A stretch of 64,000 bases of DNA from Emcibacter sp. (GCA_021647465.1 JAKIUQ010000006.1:124001-188000); one strand, 5' to 3'; shown: positions 16,780 to 26,135, numbered from the stretch's first letter. A program made the numbers and translations. Notes: generated by a model not told the origin, from the letters alone.

Positions 16780-17787
16780 ATGACCGACATTAATCAGCAG
16801 ATCATACTGAACAGCCGCCCCGATGGTTGGCCCGCGCCAGAAAATTTTAAACTTATCGAGGCGAAAATCCCCAAAATCGGTGACGGTGAAATATTGGTGC
16901 GAAATCTGTATATGTCGGTTGATCCCTATATGCGCGCGCGGATGAATGATGCCAAATCATATGTGCCGCCCTTTCAAATCGGTAAAGTTCTGGAAGCCGG
17001 TGTCGTGGGGGAGGTGGTGAAATCTCGAAATTCAAAATTTAAAGAAGGTGATGTGGTGGTCGGTATGCTCGGCTGGGAGAATTATTCCAAATCGGATGGG
17101 GCTGATTTGCTGACTGTGGAACGGGGGCCGGTGCCGCTGTCTTATTATTTGGGTATTTTGGGTATGCCGGGCATGACGGCCTATGCGGGTCTTGTGGATG
17201 TGGCGAACCTTCAAGAGGGCGAGACGGTTTTCGTTTCTGCGGCGTCCGGCGCGGTGGGCAGCGTGGTCGGACAGATTGCCAAGATCATGGGCTGCGAAGT
17301 CGTTGGCTGCGCGGGTTCTGATGACAAGGTGGATTTTCTGATCAATGAATTGGGCTTTGACCGGGCGTTTAATTATAAAACCTGTGGCTCTATTCCGAAA
17401 AAAATTGCCGAGTTATGCCCAAAGGGTATTGATGTTAATTTCGAAAATGTCGGCGGAAAAATCATGGAAGCGGCCTTATGGAATATGAATGATTTTGGCC
17501 GGATTGCGTTATGCGGGATGATTTCAAATTATAATGACACGGATATGGCGCCGGGGCCGCGCGGCATGGGCATTATCATTCAGAGACGCCTTAAAATTCA
17601 GGGGTTCATTGTCTTTGACAACCCAAAATTAAATATGGAATTTGTCCGCAAAGCCGCCGTTTGGCTTGAGGAAGGCAAATTAAAATACCGTGAAACTGTG
17701 ACGGAAGGGCTTGAAAATGCCCCGTCAGCCTTCATCGGTATGCTTAAGGGCGAAAATTTCGGCAAGCAGATCGTCAAAATCGCCTAA
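16780..17787 (+). CDS. zinc-independent NADP-dependent oxidoreductase (MDR superfamily, CurA-like)
   Basis: A 335-residue medium-chain reductase of the leukotriene B4 dehydrogenase / CurA type, which reduces the double bond of alpha,beta-unsaturated ketones or aldehydes with NADPH. The N-terminal region has MSVDPYMRARM, and the Rossmann part has SAASGAVGSVVGQIAK followed by GCAGSDDKVDFL. VNFENVGG is also typical. Zinc ligands are absent, as expected. It is probably monocistronic. Its stop overlaps that of the convergent XRE gene by 4 bp. Confidence 0.92.
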   Translation: MTDINQQIILNSRPDGWPAPENFKLIEAKIPKIGDGEILVRNLYMSVDPYMRARMNDAKSYVPPFQIGKVLEAGVVGEVVKSRNSKFKEGDVVVGMLGWENYSKSDGADLLTVERGPVPLSYYLGILGMPGMTAYAGLVDVANLQEGETVFVSAASGAVGSVVGQIAKIMGCEVVGCAGSDDKVDFLINELGFDRAFNYKTCGSIPKKIAELCPKGIDVNFENVGGKIMEAALWNMNDFGRIALCGMISNYNDTDMAPGPRGMGIIIQRRLKIQGFIVFDNPKLNMEFVRKAAVWLEEGKLKYRETVTEGLENAPSAFIGMLKGENFGKQIVKIA

Positions 17788-17996
17788 TTATCCTGATCGC
17801 TATATTCAAGAATATCCCCGGGTTGGCAGTCCAATATCCGGCATATTTTCTGTAGGGTATCAAAGCGCATACCCTTGACCTTTCCGGTTTTAAGCAGCGA
17901 GAGATTCTGTTCGCTGATGCCGATCTGAGCTGCCAGTTCTTTTGAGCGCATCTTACGTTTGGCCATGACCACATCAAGATTTACGATTATTGCCAT
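17784..17996 (-). CDS. small XRE-family HTH regulator (YozG-like)
   Basis: A 70-residue Cro/C1-type DNA-binding protein consisting of one HTH (MRSKELAAQIGISEQNLSLL, then KICRILDCQPGDIL). This form is usually encoded next to a DUF2975 membrane protein, as here: the DUF2975 gene lies just upstream, 42 bp away on the same strand. The pair is thought to act as a membrane-linked regulatory unit, but its signal is unknown. Confidence 0.9.
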   Translation of the reverse strand: MAIIVNLDVVMAKRKMRSKELAAQIGISEQNLSLLKTGKVKGMRFDTLQKICRILDCQPGDILEYSDQDN

Positions 17997-18038
17997 GTTA
18001 TTTCCATAAGCTTTGGGGTTTTTCCCGTAAAATTTGAA

Positions 18039-18563
18039 TCATACGAATTGACTGTTCTCTTCGGATAATTTATGGGCCGCTTCCATGACATGGGCGATGA
18101 TCACAAAAACAAAGCCAAGCAACATGGTGTGAATTTCTGTTGTACCTAGACTAATTTGTAACAAACGCTCCCCCTCAGCATGGTTCATGGAAAGGATCAG
18201 GCTATAAACCGCACCGAAAAATGGGGACAGACCGCCGCCAATGATGCTCATCCAGGCGAAGCGTTTAATATAGGTCGCATTTTCAGATAGAAATACTAAT
18301 CCCGCCGCATAATTTTTAAATAATTGCCGCAGATTGAACAGGCCATACATCCAGATTGATAAAGGCAGCAAGGAAAATATAATGCCGAAAGCCTGAGTTT
18401 TTATATCAAAAGTCGAAGGATCATATTGATCATTGAAGAAAATGGGAAACCAATCAAGATTTAACCACATACTAAATGACACGATGGGTAAAATGAAGAG
18501 CAAACCATAACAGATATGGGCAAGAATTTTGCTTAGCATTTGGATTTTATTATTTGAAGTCAT
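18039..18563 (-). CDS. DUF2975 four-helix membrane protein
   Basis: A 174-residue integral membrane protein with four hydrophobic segments (about 12-34, 54-76, 103-124 and 143-162) and a cytoplasmic loop containing the family-like LRQLFKNYAAGLVFLSEN. DUF2975 proteins accompany YozG-like XRE regulators, and that gene follows directly. No enzymatic motif is seen. By analogy it may control the regulator's activity from the membrane. Confidence 0.88.
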   Translation of the reverse strand: MTSNNKIQMLSKILAHICYGLLFILPIVSFSMWLNLDWFPIFFNDQYDPSTFDIKTQAFGIIFSLLPLSIWMYGLFNLRQLFKNYAAGLVFLSENATYIKRFAWMSIIGGGLSPFFGAVYSLILSMNHAEGERLLQISLGTTEIHTMLLGFVFVIIAHVMEAAHKLSEENSQFV

Positions 18564-18654
18564 CCGAAACCTATTAATAATTTTTTGATTTTTTCATGTA
18601 AAACATTAATTTATTACTTAGTCAAGTGAATTTTAACCGTAGAAAGACATTGCT

Positions 18655-19800
18655 CTAAAGGGCTTGCACAAAGCATAGATGTAATTTCCGGGCGGTTTCA
18701 TGCCAATCCAGATGACACATGTCTGATGAAATCCGGCTATGATCCCATGGGTGTTGCAAGGCGATTTTCAGCGCGTCCGTCAGGGCCTCTGCCGTGCGCT
18801 CGGCAATCAATAGGCCATTATCCTTTGTCACTACTTCTGCAATGCCGCCGACGTTGGTGGCAATGACAGGTGTTCCGCAGGCGAGACTTTCCAAAATGAC
18901 ATTGGGCATGCCCTCCATAGAAGACATGAGAATCGTGCATTTGGCTTTTCTATAGAAATTGGGTAATTCATCATGAGGGATATTGGGCAGAAAGGTCACT
19001 CTATCCGTCACTTTTAACTGCTGGGCCAGATTTTTTAAGCGGGCCTCAAGCGGACCCGAGCCGATGATGACGAGTTTCTCATCCGGTAATTTTGCCAGCG
19101 CGTGCAAAATATATTCATGCCCCTTTAACGGCACCAGGTTACCAATGCTCAAGAGATATTCGCCGGTTGTTACGGGCCGCTGATCCGCATTGAATATCGA
19201 CCTGTCCACCCCGTTCATGATAACCGTGATTTTATCCTCTGGAATGCCATGCCCGATCAGGCGGCTTTTCAGAGCTGCGCTGACACAAATTATTTTACTG
19301 GCATAATTTAACGCCCGCAGAATTTCTTCTTTTTGCGCGGGCTGCGTCATCCAGAAATTCACATCACTGCCGCGCGCGGTCAATATTAAAGGCTTGTCAT
19401 ATTTTTGCGCGAGGTTATAGGCCGCAACGCCGTCCGGATACAGATAATGCCCATCAACCAGATCAAAGGTTTCCGGATCGGTATAGATTTTAGGTAATAT
19501 TTTTTCTGCGGCAGAGGTCATGGCCCCTGCGGCATCAATAAGGCTTGTGCCGGGTATGGTCATATAGCGCGGATGATAGACGGCAACATTCTCTTGGGTT
19601 TCCACTTTTGGTACTTGACTATAGCGATGAAACTTACTGCCGGGGAAAAGGCCGAGCAGCGGAAAATATTGTACAGGGGCGATGACCTTGCGGGAGATAT
19701 TCTCTATCTGGTCAAAATAGGTCATGCGGTTTTTAACAAAAATGCCGTGACGGGGGTCTATTTTGTTGGGATACAGCGATGTGAAAGTTAAAACCCGCAA
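18655..19800 (-). CDS. GT4 family glycosyltransferase
   Basis: A 381-residue GT-B fold glycosyltransferase, cytoplasmic, probably adding a sugar to an exopolysaccharide or lipid-linked glycan. The N-terminal RVLTFTSLYPN is typical. The donor site has SMEGMPNVILESLACGTPVIA with the E-x7-E pair, followed by NVGGIAEVV. It lies 22 bp downstream of the amidotransferase gene on the same strand. That partner belongs to a class associated with exosortase/EPS clusters, so a role in surface polysaccharide is likely. Sugar specificity cannot be read. Confidence 0.92.
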   Translation of the reverse strand: MRVLTFTSLYPNKIDPRHGIFVKNRMTYFDQIENISRKVIAPVQYFPLLGLFPGSKFHRYSQVPKVETQENVAVYHPRYMTIPGTSLIDAAGAMTSAAEKILPKIYTDPETFDLVDGHYLYPDGVAAYNLAQKYDKPLILTARGSDVNFWMTQPAQKEEILRALNYASKIICVSAALKSRLIGHGIPEDKITVIMNGVDRSIFNADQRPVTTGEYLLSIGNLVPLKGHEYILHALAKLPDEKLVIIGSGPLEARLKNLAQQLKVTDRVTFLPNIPHDELPNFYRKAKCTILMSSMEGMPNVILESLACGTPVIATNVGGIAEVVTKDNGLLIAERTAEALTDALKIALQHPWDHSRISSDMCHLDWHETARKLHLCFVQAL

Positions 19801-19822
19801 GTATTTTCCTTAATGGTCAGAA

Positions 19823-21718
19823 TCATGAGAATTCATTCTGCCGCGACAGAAATTGATCAAACATCATCAATGTCCAGAGCGCCGCACTATAGTCCCGCAT
19901 CCCGCTTTGATGGTGATTAACGAGGTCATGCAAATAATCCGCATTAAAATAGCCACTATCCAGCATGCGTTCACTTAAGACGGCATCTCTGATATTTTGT
20001 TTTAACTCCCCCCGAAACCACTTGCCAAGAGGAACGCCAAAGCCCATTTTTGGCCGGTAAAGAATATCTTCGGGCAAACGGCCTTCCAGTGATTTTTTGA
20101 AGATATATTTTCCTTCACCGCCCTGAAGTTTAAAATCAGAAGGCAGGGTGGCAATCCATTCGACAAGCTTATGATCCAGAAGGGGGACGCGAACCTCTAA
20201 TGAATGGGCCATGGACGCGCGATCTACCTTGGTCAGGATATCACCGACCAGATAGGTTTTCAGGTCAATATATTGCAGGATAGACAGTGGGTCATCGCTG
20301 CCGGAACTGGCCCCGTATTTGTTAAAAACCTCAAGCGTATTATATCCCTGAAGGTCATTTTTTAAGTCCCTGCTGAATAATTTATCACGCATGTCGCCTT
20401 TAAAAATAGAGACCCCGTGAAAATAGCTTTCCACATGATCACGGGCAAGGCCCTGAAAGGTTGTCTTGGCCCTGAATATGCGCGGTGCCCAGTCGGCCTT
20501 TGGATAGACTTTGCCCAATAGTCCAAAAAGCGGTTTTCTGATGGCGTCCGGTAATATGCCGCGAATTTTCTGTTCAAACATCTGTAATTGATAACGGCGG
20601 TATCCGGCCAAATTCTCGTCGCCGCCATCACCAGACAGGGCAACAATCACTTTCTCACGGGCCAATTCGCAGACGCGGTAGGTGGGCAGAGCCGAACTAT
20701 CGGCATAAGGTTCATCATATATATCAATCAGTTTTTCCACCAGAGAATAATCTCCGGGGTCGACAATCCGTGACCAATGGTTGGTTTTATAACGTTCAGC
20801 GACCCTGTCGGCATAATCACTTTCATTAAAATTGGGGTCGGAAAAGCCGATTGAGCAGCTGTTGACAGGGTCATCACTGATATCTGCCATATCGGCAACA
20901 ACGGCGCCGGAATCTACGCCGCCAGATAAAAATGCGCCAAGCGGAACGTCGGCGACCATGCGAATTTTTACCGCCTCGTGAATGCGTTCGCGTAATTCAT
21001 TCTTGGCATCATCGAAGCTGCCTTGATAGCTGCCGGTGAATTGCACGTCCCAATATTGGTTTTTGGTTAAATTTCCGTTGTTCAAATCTATGATAATGCT
21101 GTGGCCCGGCTCCAGCTTAAAAACATTCTCATAAATCGTATTTGGTTCTGCCACATAGCCCAGCGCAAAATAGTCTTCCATGCTTTTCTTGCGCAAGTTT
21201 TTGACAAATTCCGGATGGCTCGCAAGAGCCTTTAATTCAGAAGCAAACAAGATGGTTCTTTCCCCGGAAGCTGCGTAAAATAATGGCTTGATCCCCAGCC
21301 TGTCACGGGTCATGAAGATTTTTTTATCGCGGTTGTCATAAATGACATAGGCGAACATGCCGCGAATGCGTTTGACACTGTCCGGCCCCCAGGCATGATA
21401 GGCATAAAGGATTACTTCCGTATCGCAGCGGGTTCTAAAGTGATAGCCTTTTGCCTCTAATTCGGCGCGGATTTCCATAAAATTATAGATTTCGCCATTG
21501 TAAGTGATGGTGACTTCATTATCGCTTGTGGTCATGGGCTGCTGACCGCTCTTTAAATCAATGATGGACAGCCTGCGATGGCCAAGCCCAACACCGTTTG
21601 TCACATATATTCCGGCCTCATCAGGGCCACGGTGGATGATGGCGTCGGTCATTTTTTTAAGGATGGCTTGATCAGGCTTTCTGTCAAGCGACGTTATAAT
21701 ACCGGCAATACCGCACAT
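19823..21718 (-). CDS. asparagine synthase-like amidotransferase, exosortase/PEP-CTERM-associated type
   Basis: A 631-residue class II glutamine amidotransferase. Cys2 (MCGIAG) is the nucleophile, with NGEIYNF in the glutaminase half and the ATP pyrophosphatase loop SGGVDS at 265-270. The overall pattern matches the XrtA/PEP-CTERM system amidotransferase better than housekeeping AsnB. A glycosyltransferase is encoded 22 bp downstream, and a PEP-CTERM protein occurs at 48492. The enzyme probably amidates a sugar acid of an exopolysaccharide. No exosortase gene is in the window. A terminator for the next operon (21834-21864) lies just upstream, so this pair has its own promoter. Confidence 0.88.
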   Translation of the reverse strand: MCGIAGIITSLDRKPDQAILKKMTDAIIHRGPDEAGIYVTNGVGLGHRRLSIIDLKSGQQPMTTSDNEVTITYNGEIYNFMEIRAELEAKGYHFRTRCDTEVILYAYHAWGPDSVKRIRGMFAYVIYDNRDKKIFMTRDRLGIKPLFYAASGERTILFASELKALASHPEFVKNLRKKSMEDYFALGYVAEPNTIYENVFKLEPGHSIIIDLNNGNLTKNQYWDVQFTGSYQGSFDDAKNELRERIHEAVKIRMVADVPLGAFLSGGVDSGAVVADMADISDDPVNSCSIGFSDPNFNESDYADRVAERYKTNHWSRIVDPGDYSLVEKLIDIYDEPYADSSALPTYRVCELAREKVIVALSGDGGDENLAGYRRYQLQMFEQKIRGILPDAIRKPLFGLLGKVYPKADWAPRIFRAKTTFQGLARDHVESYFHGVSIFKGDMRDKLFSRDLKNDLQGYNTLEVFNKYGASSGSDDPLSILQYIDLKTYLVGDILTKVDRASMAHSLEVRVPLLDHKLVEWIATLPSDFKLQGGEGKYIFKKSLEGRLPEDILYRPKMGFGVPLGKWFRGELKQNIRDAVLSERMLDSGYFNADYLHDLVNHHQSGMRDYSAALWTLMMFDQFLSRQNEFS

Positions 21719-21833
21719 GGTTTCAGGATTTCCTCTTTACAGTCATTATTAATATTTCTTTTTAAGGACAATAATTTAAAAGACCTTTAATGTCAGGTGA
21801 AATAATTTTCTTCAGTCAAAACTGTGGTCAGGT

Positions 21834-21864
21834 CAAAAAAATGCCCCGGCAAAAAGCCAGGGCA
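21834..21864 (-). terminator. rho-independent terminator of the GntR/ABC operon
   Basis: On the minus strand TGCCCTGGC, a TTTTT loop and GCCGGGGCA form a 9-bp stem with one G-U pair, followed by seven T. It lies about 60 bases after the permease stop codon at 21926. Confidence 0.88.
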
Positions 21865-21925
21865 GTTGGAAGATATCAGGGTTAAGGGCATTGGCCCGAA
21901 CCGCCTAATAAGAAATTAAGGTAAA

Positions 21926-22861
21926 TCACAGGCTGTTGCGTTTCCTGAGTAATATGGTCGCATAGAGTATCGCTGCGGCAATAGCAAGCCCGAACCAGAA
22001 TTCCGGCTGAGCGGCGGACTGAATAATATCAAGTGGTGTGTGGGCGCCCAAACTGGTGAAATTTAGACCAAAGCCGTCATCGGTTCCAAAAATATGCGCC
22101 CCCGTCAGACGCATGCCGATGAAGCGCGCAAGATATTCCGATTGAAAAAACAAAGTTTCAAATAATATCACCAAGGCAACAGGAATGGTTGCGAGCAATA
22201 ATGGTGTACGTTTTGCAATAACAGATACGAGCATAAACCAGGCGAAAATCGGCAAAGCCCAGAGGCCATATATAATCATATAGGTCATTTCGCTAAAGAC
22301 CATTAGCGGAAAATTGGTGGAAGACCACAGAAGATCCCAGGCACTATATTCCGTGCCCAAGGTCGTAAAACTGCCCACGATCAACAGAAAGACTTGAAAA
22401 ATAACAGTGAACCCGATGGCAACAAAAGGGATCACCAGCATCACGTTCAGTAATTTGGCAAGAACTGTTTGCAGGTCTGAGACGGGCATGGATTTCCAGA
22501 ATAGAATGCTATTGTCTTTTCGTTCATCATATAACGCGCCAAGAGCCGTAAAGACCATGCAGAACCACGCGCCAATCATAATTGGTAACGTAGAAACCAT
22601 CAGTATATGATTAATGTGGGCGCTAATATCCTGAGCTTTTTGAGCGGACATATTGGCAATCATTTCATTCAAGGTATAGGAGTGTCCATCTATATTAATG
22701 GATCGGCCCAACAACCCCATGCTGATTATGATCAGAACCATGGAGATGCCTGTAATCACCAGCGGCGTTGTAAATATGGCCCGGCGGTTTTCCCAATATT
22801 CTCTGAGCATCAGTGCTTTGAAGGGGTTATAGCCGTTTATTTTTATGATGGAGGCGAGCAT
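21926..22861 (-). CDS. ABC transporter permease (ABC-2 type)
   Basis: A 311-residue membrane protein with about six to seven hydrophobic segments, a large extracytoplasmic loop after the first helix (residues about 55-100), and the cytoplasmic ERKDNSILFWKSMPVSD stretch typical of YtrC/D-like or bacitracin-type ABC-2 permeases. The start at 22861 is chosen because GGAGAA lies 6 bases before the ATG. A longer frame back to 23005 would overlap the small gene upstream and reads like non-coding sequence. It is the last gene of the gntR-ATPase-small protein-permease operon. The substrate is unknown; such systems often handle peptides or cell-wall stress. Confidence 0.9.
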   Translation of the reverse strand: MLASIIKINGYNPFKALMLREYWENRRAIFTTPLVITGISMVLIIISMGLLGRSINIDGHSYTLNEMIANMSAQKAQDISAHINHILMVSTLPIMIGAWFCMVFTALGALYDERKDNSILFWKSMPVSDLQTVLAKLLNVMLVIPFVAIGFTVIFQVFLLIVGSFTTLGTEYSAWDLLWSSTNFPLMVFSEMTYMIIYGLWALPIFAWFMLVSVIAKRTPLLLATIPVALVILFETLFFQSEYLARFIGMRLTGAHIFGTDDGFGLNFTSLGAHTPLDIIQSAAQPEFWFGLAIAAAILYATILLRKRNSL

Positions 22862-22910
22862 TTTAATTCTCCGTTTTTTTATTATATGTGATTGTGATAC
22901 ACAATATGGA

Positions 22911-23114
22911 TTACAGCAGACTGCAAAAATTAAATGAGCAAAGGGGGGGCGGCGGGCCAAATTCCAAAACTGATCTCTGCTGATTGGCATAGGACAGGTT
23001 AACAATTCCGGTGATCAAAAGGACGGACATAAATCCGGCAATGATCAGCGCCCTGATTTTAATATTCTTGCCGACATCCGAGCCGACAGTTTGGTTCATA
23101 TTTTTGTTGCGCAT
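22911..23114 (-). CDS. small single-pass membrane protein in ABC operon
   Basis: A 67-residue protein with a polar N-terminus, one membrane helix (about residues 20-42), and a short tail containing FGPPPPL and two Cys. It starts just after the ATPase stop. GGAGGGGA sits about 7 bases upstream of the ATG, within the end of the ATPase gene, so it is well translated and coupled. No family was recognised. Its position between the ATPase and permease suggests an accessory subunit of the transporter or a small regulatory peptide. Confidence 0.7.
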   Translation of the reverse strand: MRNKNMNQTVGSDVGKNIKIRALIIAGFMSVLLITGIVNLSYANQQRSVLEFGPPPPLCSFNFCSLL

Positions 23115-23116
23115 TG

Positions 23117-23968
23117 TTATTTCCCCTCCATAAGAATGACGAATAAATCTGATAAATTTACGCGGCTAACATCACCTAATTTTTCAAGTTCCGCGCGGGA
23201 TTTCCCATTAAATATAAAGGATGTGCGCCCCAGCATGGTTTGTTCGGAGGCCGGGGACAGGGCCCGCGCGGCCGCAATATTCTGCGCGGTTGGATTAAGC
23301 ATCATCCAGTCTTCTGTAATCGCTTCCATATTTGCCTCGAGGGCGATTTCCCCTTCGCGGATAAAGATGACCTGAGAAAGGATATTTTCAATTTCATCCA
23401 CCTGATGAGTTGTGATCAGGATCGTCCGGTCTTCGTCAAAGAAATCTTCGAGCAGTTGATGATAGAATTTCTTGCGATAGATAATATCAAGGCCGAGTGT
23501 CGGCTCATCAAGAACCAGAATTTTGGCATCAATGGACATGATCAAAGCCAGATGAACCTGAACGATCATACCTTTGGACAATTGGCGGATTTTTTTATCA
23601 AGGGGAACTGTTGTGCCAGCCAGAAAGGCCAGTGCCTTTTCCCGATTGAAGCTTTTATGTACGCCTTCGACAAAGTCAATAGCCTCGGAAACCTTGATCC
23701 ATTTGGGCAGGGTTGCCACATCTGAGATAAAGCAGATTTGTTTCATCAGTTCGTCGCGCTGGCTATAGGGATCAAGCCCCAGAACATTCAAATCCCCATC
23801 ATAAGCGCTCAGGCCCAGAATGCTGTTCAGCAGAGTTGTTTTACCGGCACCATTCGCCCCGATTATACCAACGATTTGTCCCTTTTGAATTGTCAGGTTA
23901 ATATTTTTCAGAGCCTGAAATGATCCAAAGGACTTATTGAGGTTTTTGGCTGTTATTATATTTGTCAT
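23117..23968 (-). CDS. ABC transporter ATP-binding protein (YtrB-like)
   Basis: A 283-residue nucleotide-binding protein. The Walker A motif is GANGAGKTT, the signature is LSKGM (a known variant in YtrB/bacitracin-type transporters), and VLDEPTLGLD gives Walker B plus D-loop. TTHQVDE gives the H-loop His. The last 70 residues form a regulatory tail. It is second in the operon after the GntR gene (15 bp) and pairs with the permease at 21926-22861. Confidence 0.95.
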   Translation of the reverse strand: MTNIITAKNLNKSFGSFQALKNINLTIQKGQIVGIIGANGAGKTTLLNSILGLSAYDGDLNVLGLDPYSQRDELMKQICFISDVATLPKWIKVSEAIDFVEGVHKSFNREKALAFLAGTTVPLDKKIRQLSKGMIVQVHLALIMSIDAKILVLDEPTLGLDIIYRKKFYHQLLEDFFDEDRTILITTHQVDEIENILSQVIFIREGEIALEANMEAITEDWMMLNPTAQNIAAARALSPASEQTMLGRTSFIFNGKSRAELEKLGDVSRVNLSDLFVILMEGK

Positions 23969-23983
23969 TGCTAAATCCTTACC

Positions 23984-24352
23984 CTAATTTGTACCGTTTT
24001 GTTCGGCAGATTTAATTAGTTTTTTGGCATCAAGGCCCAAAAGGGAAATCCGTTTGATGATTTCGGGCCATTCTTTGGTGAGAAATTTTTCCTGTTCCGT
24101 ATTCAATAGTTTTTTTCTGGCACCTTCGAGTATAAACATTCCAAGACCTCTTCTTTTTTCTACCAGTCCTTCGTCTACAAGCTCGGCATAAGCTTTTGAG
24201 GCGGTAATAGGATTAATTTGATAATCTACGGCAACTTTTCTGACTGATGGGAGGGCCTCTCCCTCTTTTAAGGCTCCGTCAATTATCATGGCCAATATCC
24301 GCTCTTTTAACTGCAGATAGATTGGCTGGTCATTTTTCCACTGTGTTGTCAC
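23984..24352 (-). CDS. GntR-family regulator, YtrA subfamily
   Basis: A 122-residue repressor with an N-terminal winged HTH (PIYLQLKERILAMIIDG, LPSVRKVAVDYQINPITASKAYAELVDEGLV) and only a short C-terminal dimerisation segment, which defines the YtrA subfamily. Members autoregulate an operon encoding an ABC transporter, as here. A matching operator and promoter lie at 24419-24459. The effector is unknown; cell-wall-active compounds are the best-known inducers in Gram-positive relatives. Confidence 0.93.
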   Translation of the reverse strand: MTTQWKNDQPIYLQLKERILAMIIDGALKEGEALPSVRKVAVDYQINPITASKAYAELVDEGLVEKRRGLGMFILEGARKKLLNTEQEKFLTKEWPEIIKRISLLGLDAKKLIKSAEQNGTN

Positions 24353-24418
24353 GGTAAATTCCTATCTTTAACTAAGCCGACCTTTAATAAGTTGGCACAA
24401 TAACCGTTGTGGTGTTTA

Positions 24419-24459
24419 AGTGTTGTAGAATAATAGTACACCATGGCAATAATAGTCAA
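24419..24459 (-). promoter_or_regulatory. promoter and YtrA-type operator of the GntR/ABC operon
   Basis: On the minus strand TTGACT (24459-24454) and TATTAT (24435-24430) are spaced by 18 bases, a good sigma-70 promoter. An inverted GTGT...ACAC element at 24419-24442 covers the -10 box and resembles the AGTGTA-N13-TACACT operator of YtrA regulators, with one base less spacing. The arrangement fits autorepression. Confidence 0.6.
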
Positions 24460-24684
24460 CATCTATTTAAAATAATATTAAAAATTCTTTATTTTCAATA
24501 TGTTGCGTTATTAATTGTGAGTTATAGATAATATTGAAACTAGATAAAATATAGAAAATGGAGAAAAATATCTGTTGTGATAGCCATTGTGAGTAATGAA
24601 ATTTCAGGATATAGTGCCGCAAACAATAACCGCAAGCATTTCAAAAACAACATGTTCAAACAAACATACAGAAAAGTGATCATC

Positions 24685-26133
24685 ATGAAAATGACCTATA
24701 AATCTGGCCGAGTGTATTATGTAAAAATGCTTTTTTTAGGGGTAGTAATGTCAATTTTTACACAGACTAATGCCGCACAGGCCAATGCCGAAGTACAAAA
24801 AAATGTCGATCTTATCGTTCAGGGCCGCTATGTGGTGACGATGGATGCTGAAAATCCGGTCATTGAGAATGGGGCTGTTGCGGTTAGGGACGGCGTGATT
24901 GTCGCCGTGGGCCGCGCCGATGATATCACTGCGCAATATACCGCGCCAAAAACCGTCACCGGAAAAGACCGCGTTCTACTGCCGGGGTTGATCAATGGCC
25001 ATACCCATACGGCAATGGTCATGTTCCGCGGTATGGCGGATGATTTGGCCTTTATGACATGGTTAAAAGAATATATTTTCCCGATGGAGGGGCAGTTTGT
25101 TGACCCTGAATTCATTGAAACGGGTATGAATCTCGCCTGTCTGGAGATGATTCGTGGCGGAACGACATCATTTGTTGATATGTATTTCTATCCCGAAAAG
25201 GGGGCAGAAGTCATTGAATCCTGTGGCCTCAGGGCCATAATGGCCGCCCCCGCCATTGATTTTCCAAGCCCCGGCTTTAAAGGCTGGGATGATTCCCACG
25301 GGGCAGCGGTTTCATTTGTAAAGAATTATAAAAGCAAATCCGGCAGGGTGGTCGCGGGTTTTGGCCCCCATTCGCCCTATACGGTATCGCCGGAACATCT
25401 GGGCCAGGTATCTGAGACTGCCTTGGCCCTGAAGGCGCCCATCAGCATTCATTTGGCCGAAGACCGTGTGGAGCTTGCCCTGATTAAAGAACGCTATGAC
25501 AGCACGCCCATTGTCCATGTGGAAGGCCTGGGACTATTTCGCAATAAAGTGATCGCGGCCCATGTGGTTCACCCCACAGTAGCAGAAATCAAGATTTTGG
25601 CCAAACAAAAAGTAGGGGTTATTCATAACCCCACCTCCAACATGAAAACGGCGGCAGGTGTCTCGCCGGTGCCGGAAATGTTAAAGCAGGGGGTGCGCAT
25701 GGGCCTTGGCACGGACGGAGCGGCCTCAAATAATGATTTGAATATGTGGGAAGAAATTCGCCTGGCCGCCTTGCTGCATAAGGGCGTCAATTATGATCCG
25801 ACGGTCATGTCTGCGCCCACCGTATTGCGCATGGCAACCATTGGCGGGGCTGAGGCTGTCGGGCTAGATCATCTGGTTGGGGATATTGTTGTTGGCAAGC
25901 GGGCAGACTTGATTCAGATGGATCTTACGGGGGCGCATATGACCCCGCTGTATGATGTGATTTCGCATCTTGTCTATGCGGTAAGCGGCAGTGATGTGGT
26001 GACCACCATCGTTGATGGCAATATCCTGATGGAAGATGGTAGATTTCTTACATTGGATGCCGAAAAAGTTCGGGCAAACGCCAATGAACTGGCCAGCCGT
26101 ATTTCCCAAGCCTTGAAAGAGGCTGATAAATAG
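24685..26133 (+). CDS. amidohydrolase, MTA/SAH deaminase-like, with N-terminal signal
   Basis: A metal-dependent hydrolase of the TRZ/ATZ/MtaD group. The metal site NGHTHTAM is near the start of the barrel; HLAEDR, a histidine in AAHVVHP, and GTDGAASNND complete the ligand set. Relatives deaminate 5'-methylthioadenosine, S-adenosylhomocysteine, guanine or chlorotriazines. The usual enzymes are cytoplasmic, but here a hydrophobic segment (MLFLGVVMSIFTQTNAAQA) precedes the domain, suggesting periplasmic export. The start is uncertain: GTG 24577, ATG 24685 and later ATGs are in frame. 24685 gives a signal peptide of normal length. Its end is 2 bp from the convergent cytidine deaminase gene. Confidence 0.85.
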   Translation: MKMTYKSGRVYYVKMLFLGVVMSIFTQTNAAQANAEVQKNVDLIVQGRYVVTMDAENPVIENGAVAVRDGVIVAVGRADDITAQYTAPKTVTGKDRVLLPGLINGHTHTAMVMFRGMADDLAFMTWLKEYIFPMEGQFVDPEFIETGMNLACLEMIRGGTTSFVDMYFYPEKGAEVIESCGLRAIMAAPAIDFPSPGFKGWDDSHGAAVSFVKNYKSKSGRVVAGFGPHSPYTVSPEHLGQVSETALALKAPISIHLAEDRVELALIKERYDSTPIVHVEGLGLFRNKVIAAHVVHPTVAEIKILAKQKVGVIHNPTSNMKTAAGVSPVPEMLKQGVRMGLGTDGAASNNDLNMWEEIRLAALLHKGVNYDPTVMSAPTVLRMATIGGAEAVGLDHLVGDIVVGKRADLIQMDLTGAHMTPLYDVISHLVYAVSGSDVVTTIVDGNILMEDGRFLTLDAEKVRANANELASRISQALKEADK

Positions 26134-26135
26134 GA

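Noticed and set aside
22862..23005. N-terminal extension of the ABC permease to 23005
   Set aside because: It overlaps the small membrane protein gene, and GGAGAA sits directly before the internal ATG at 22861.
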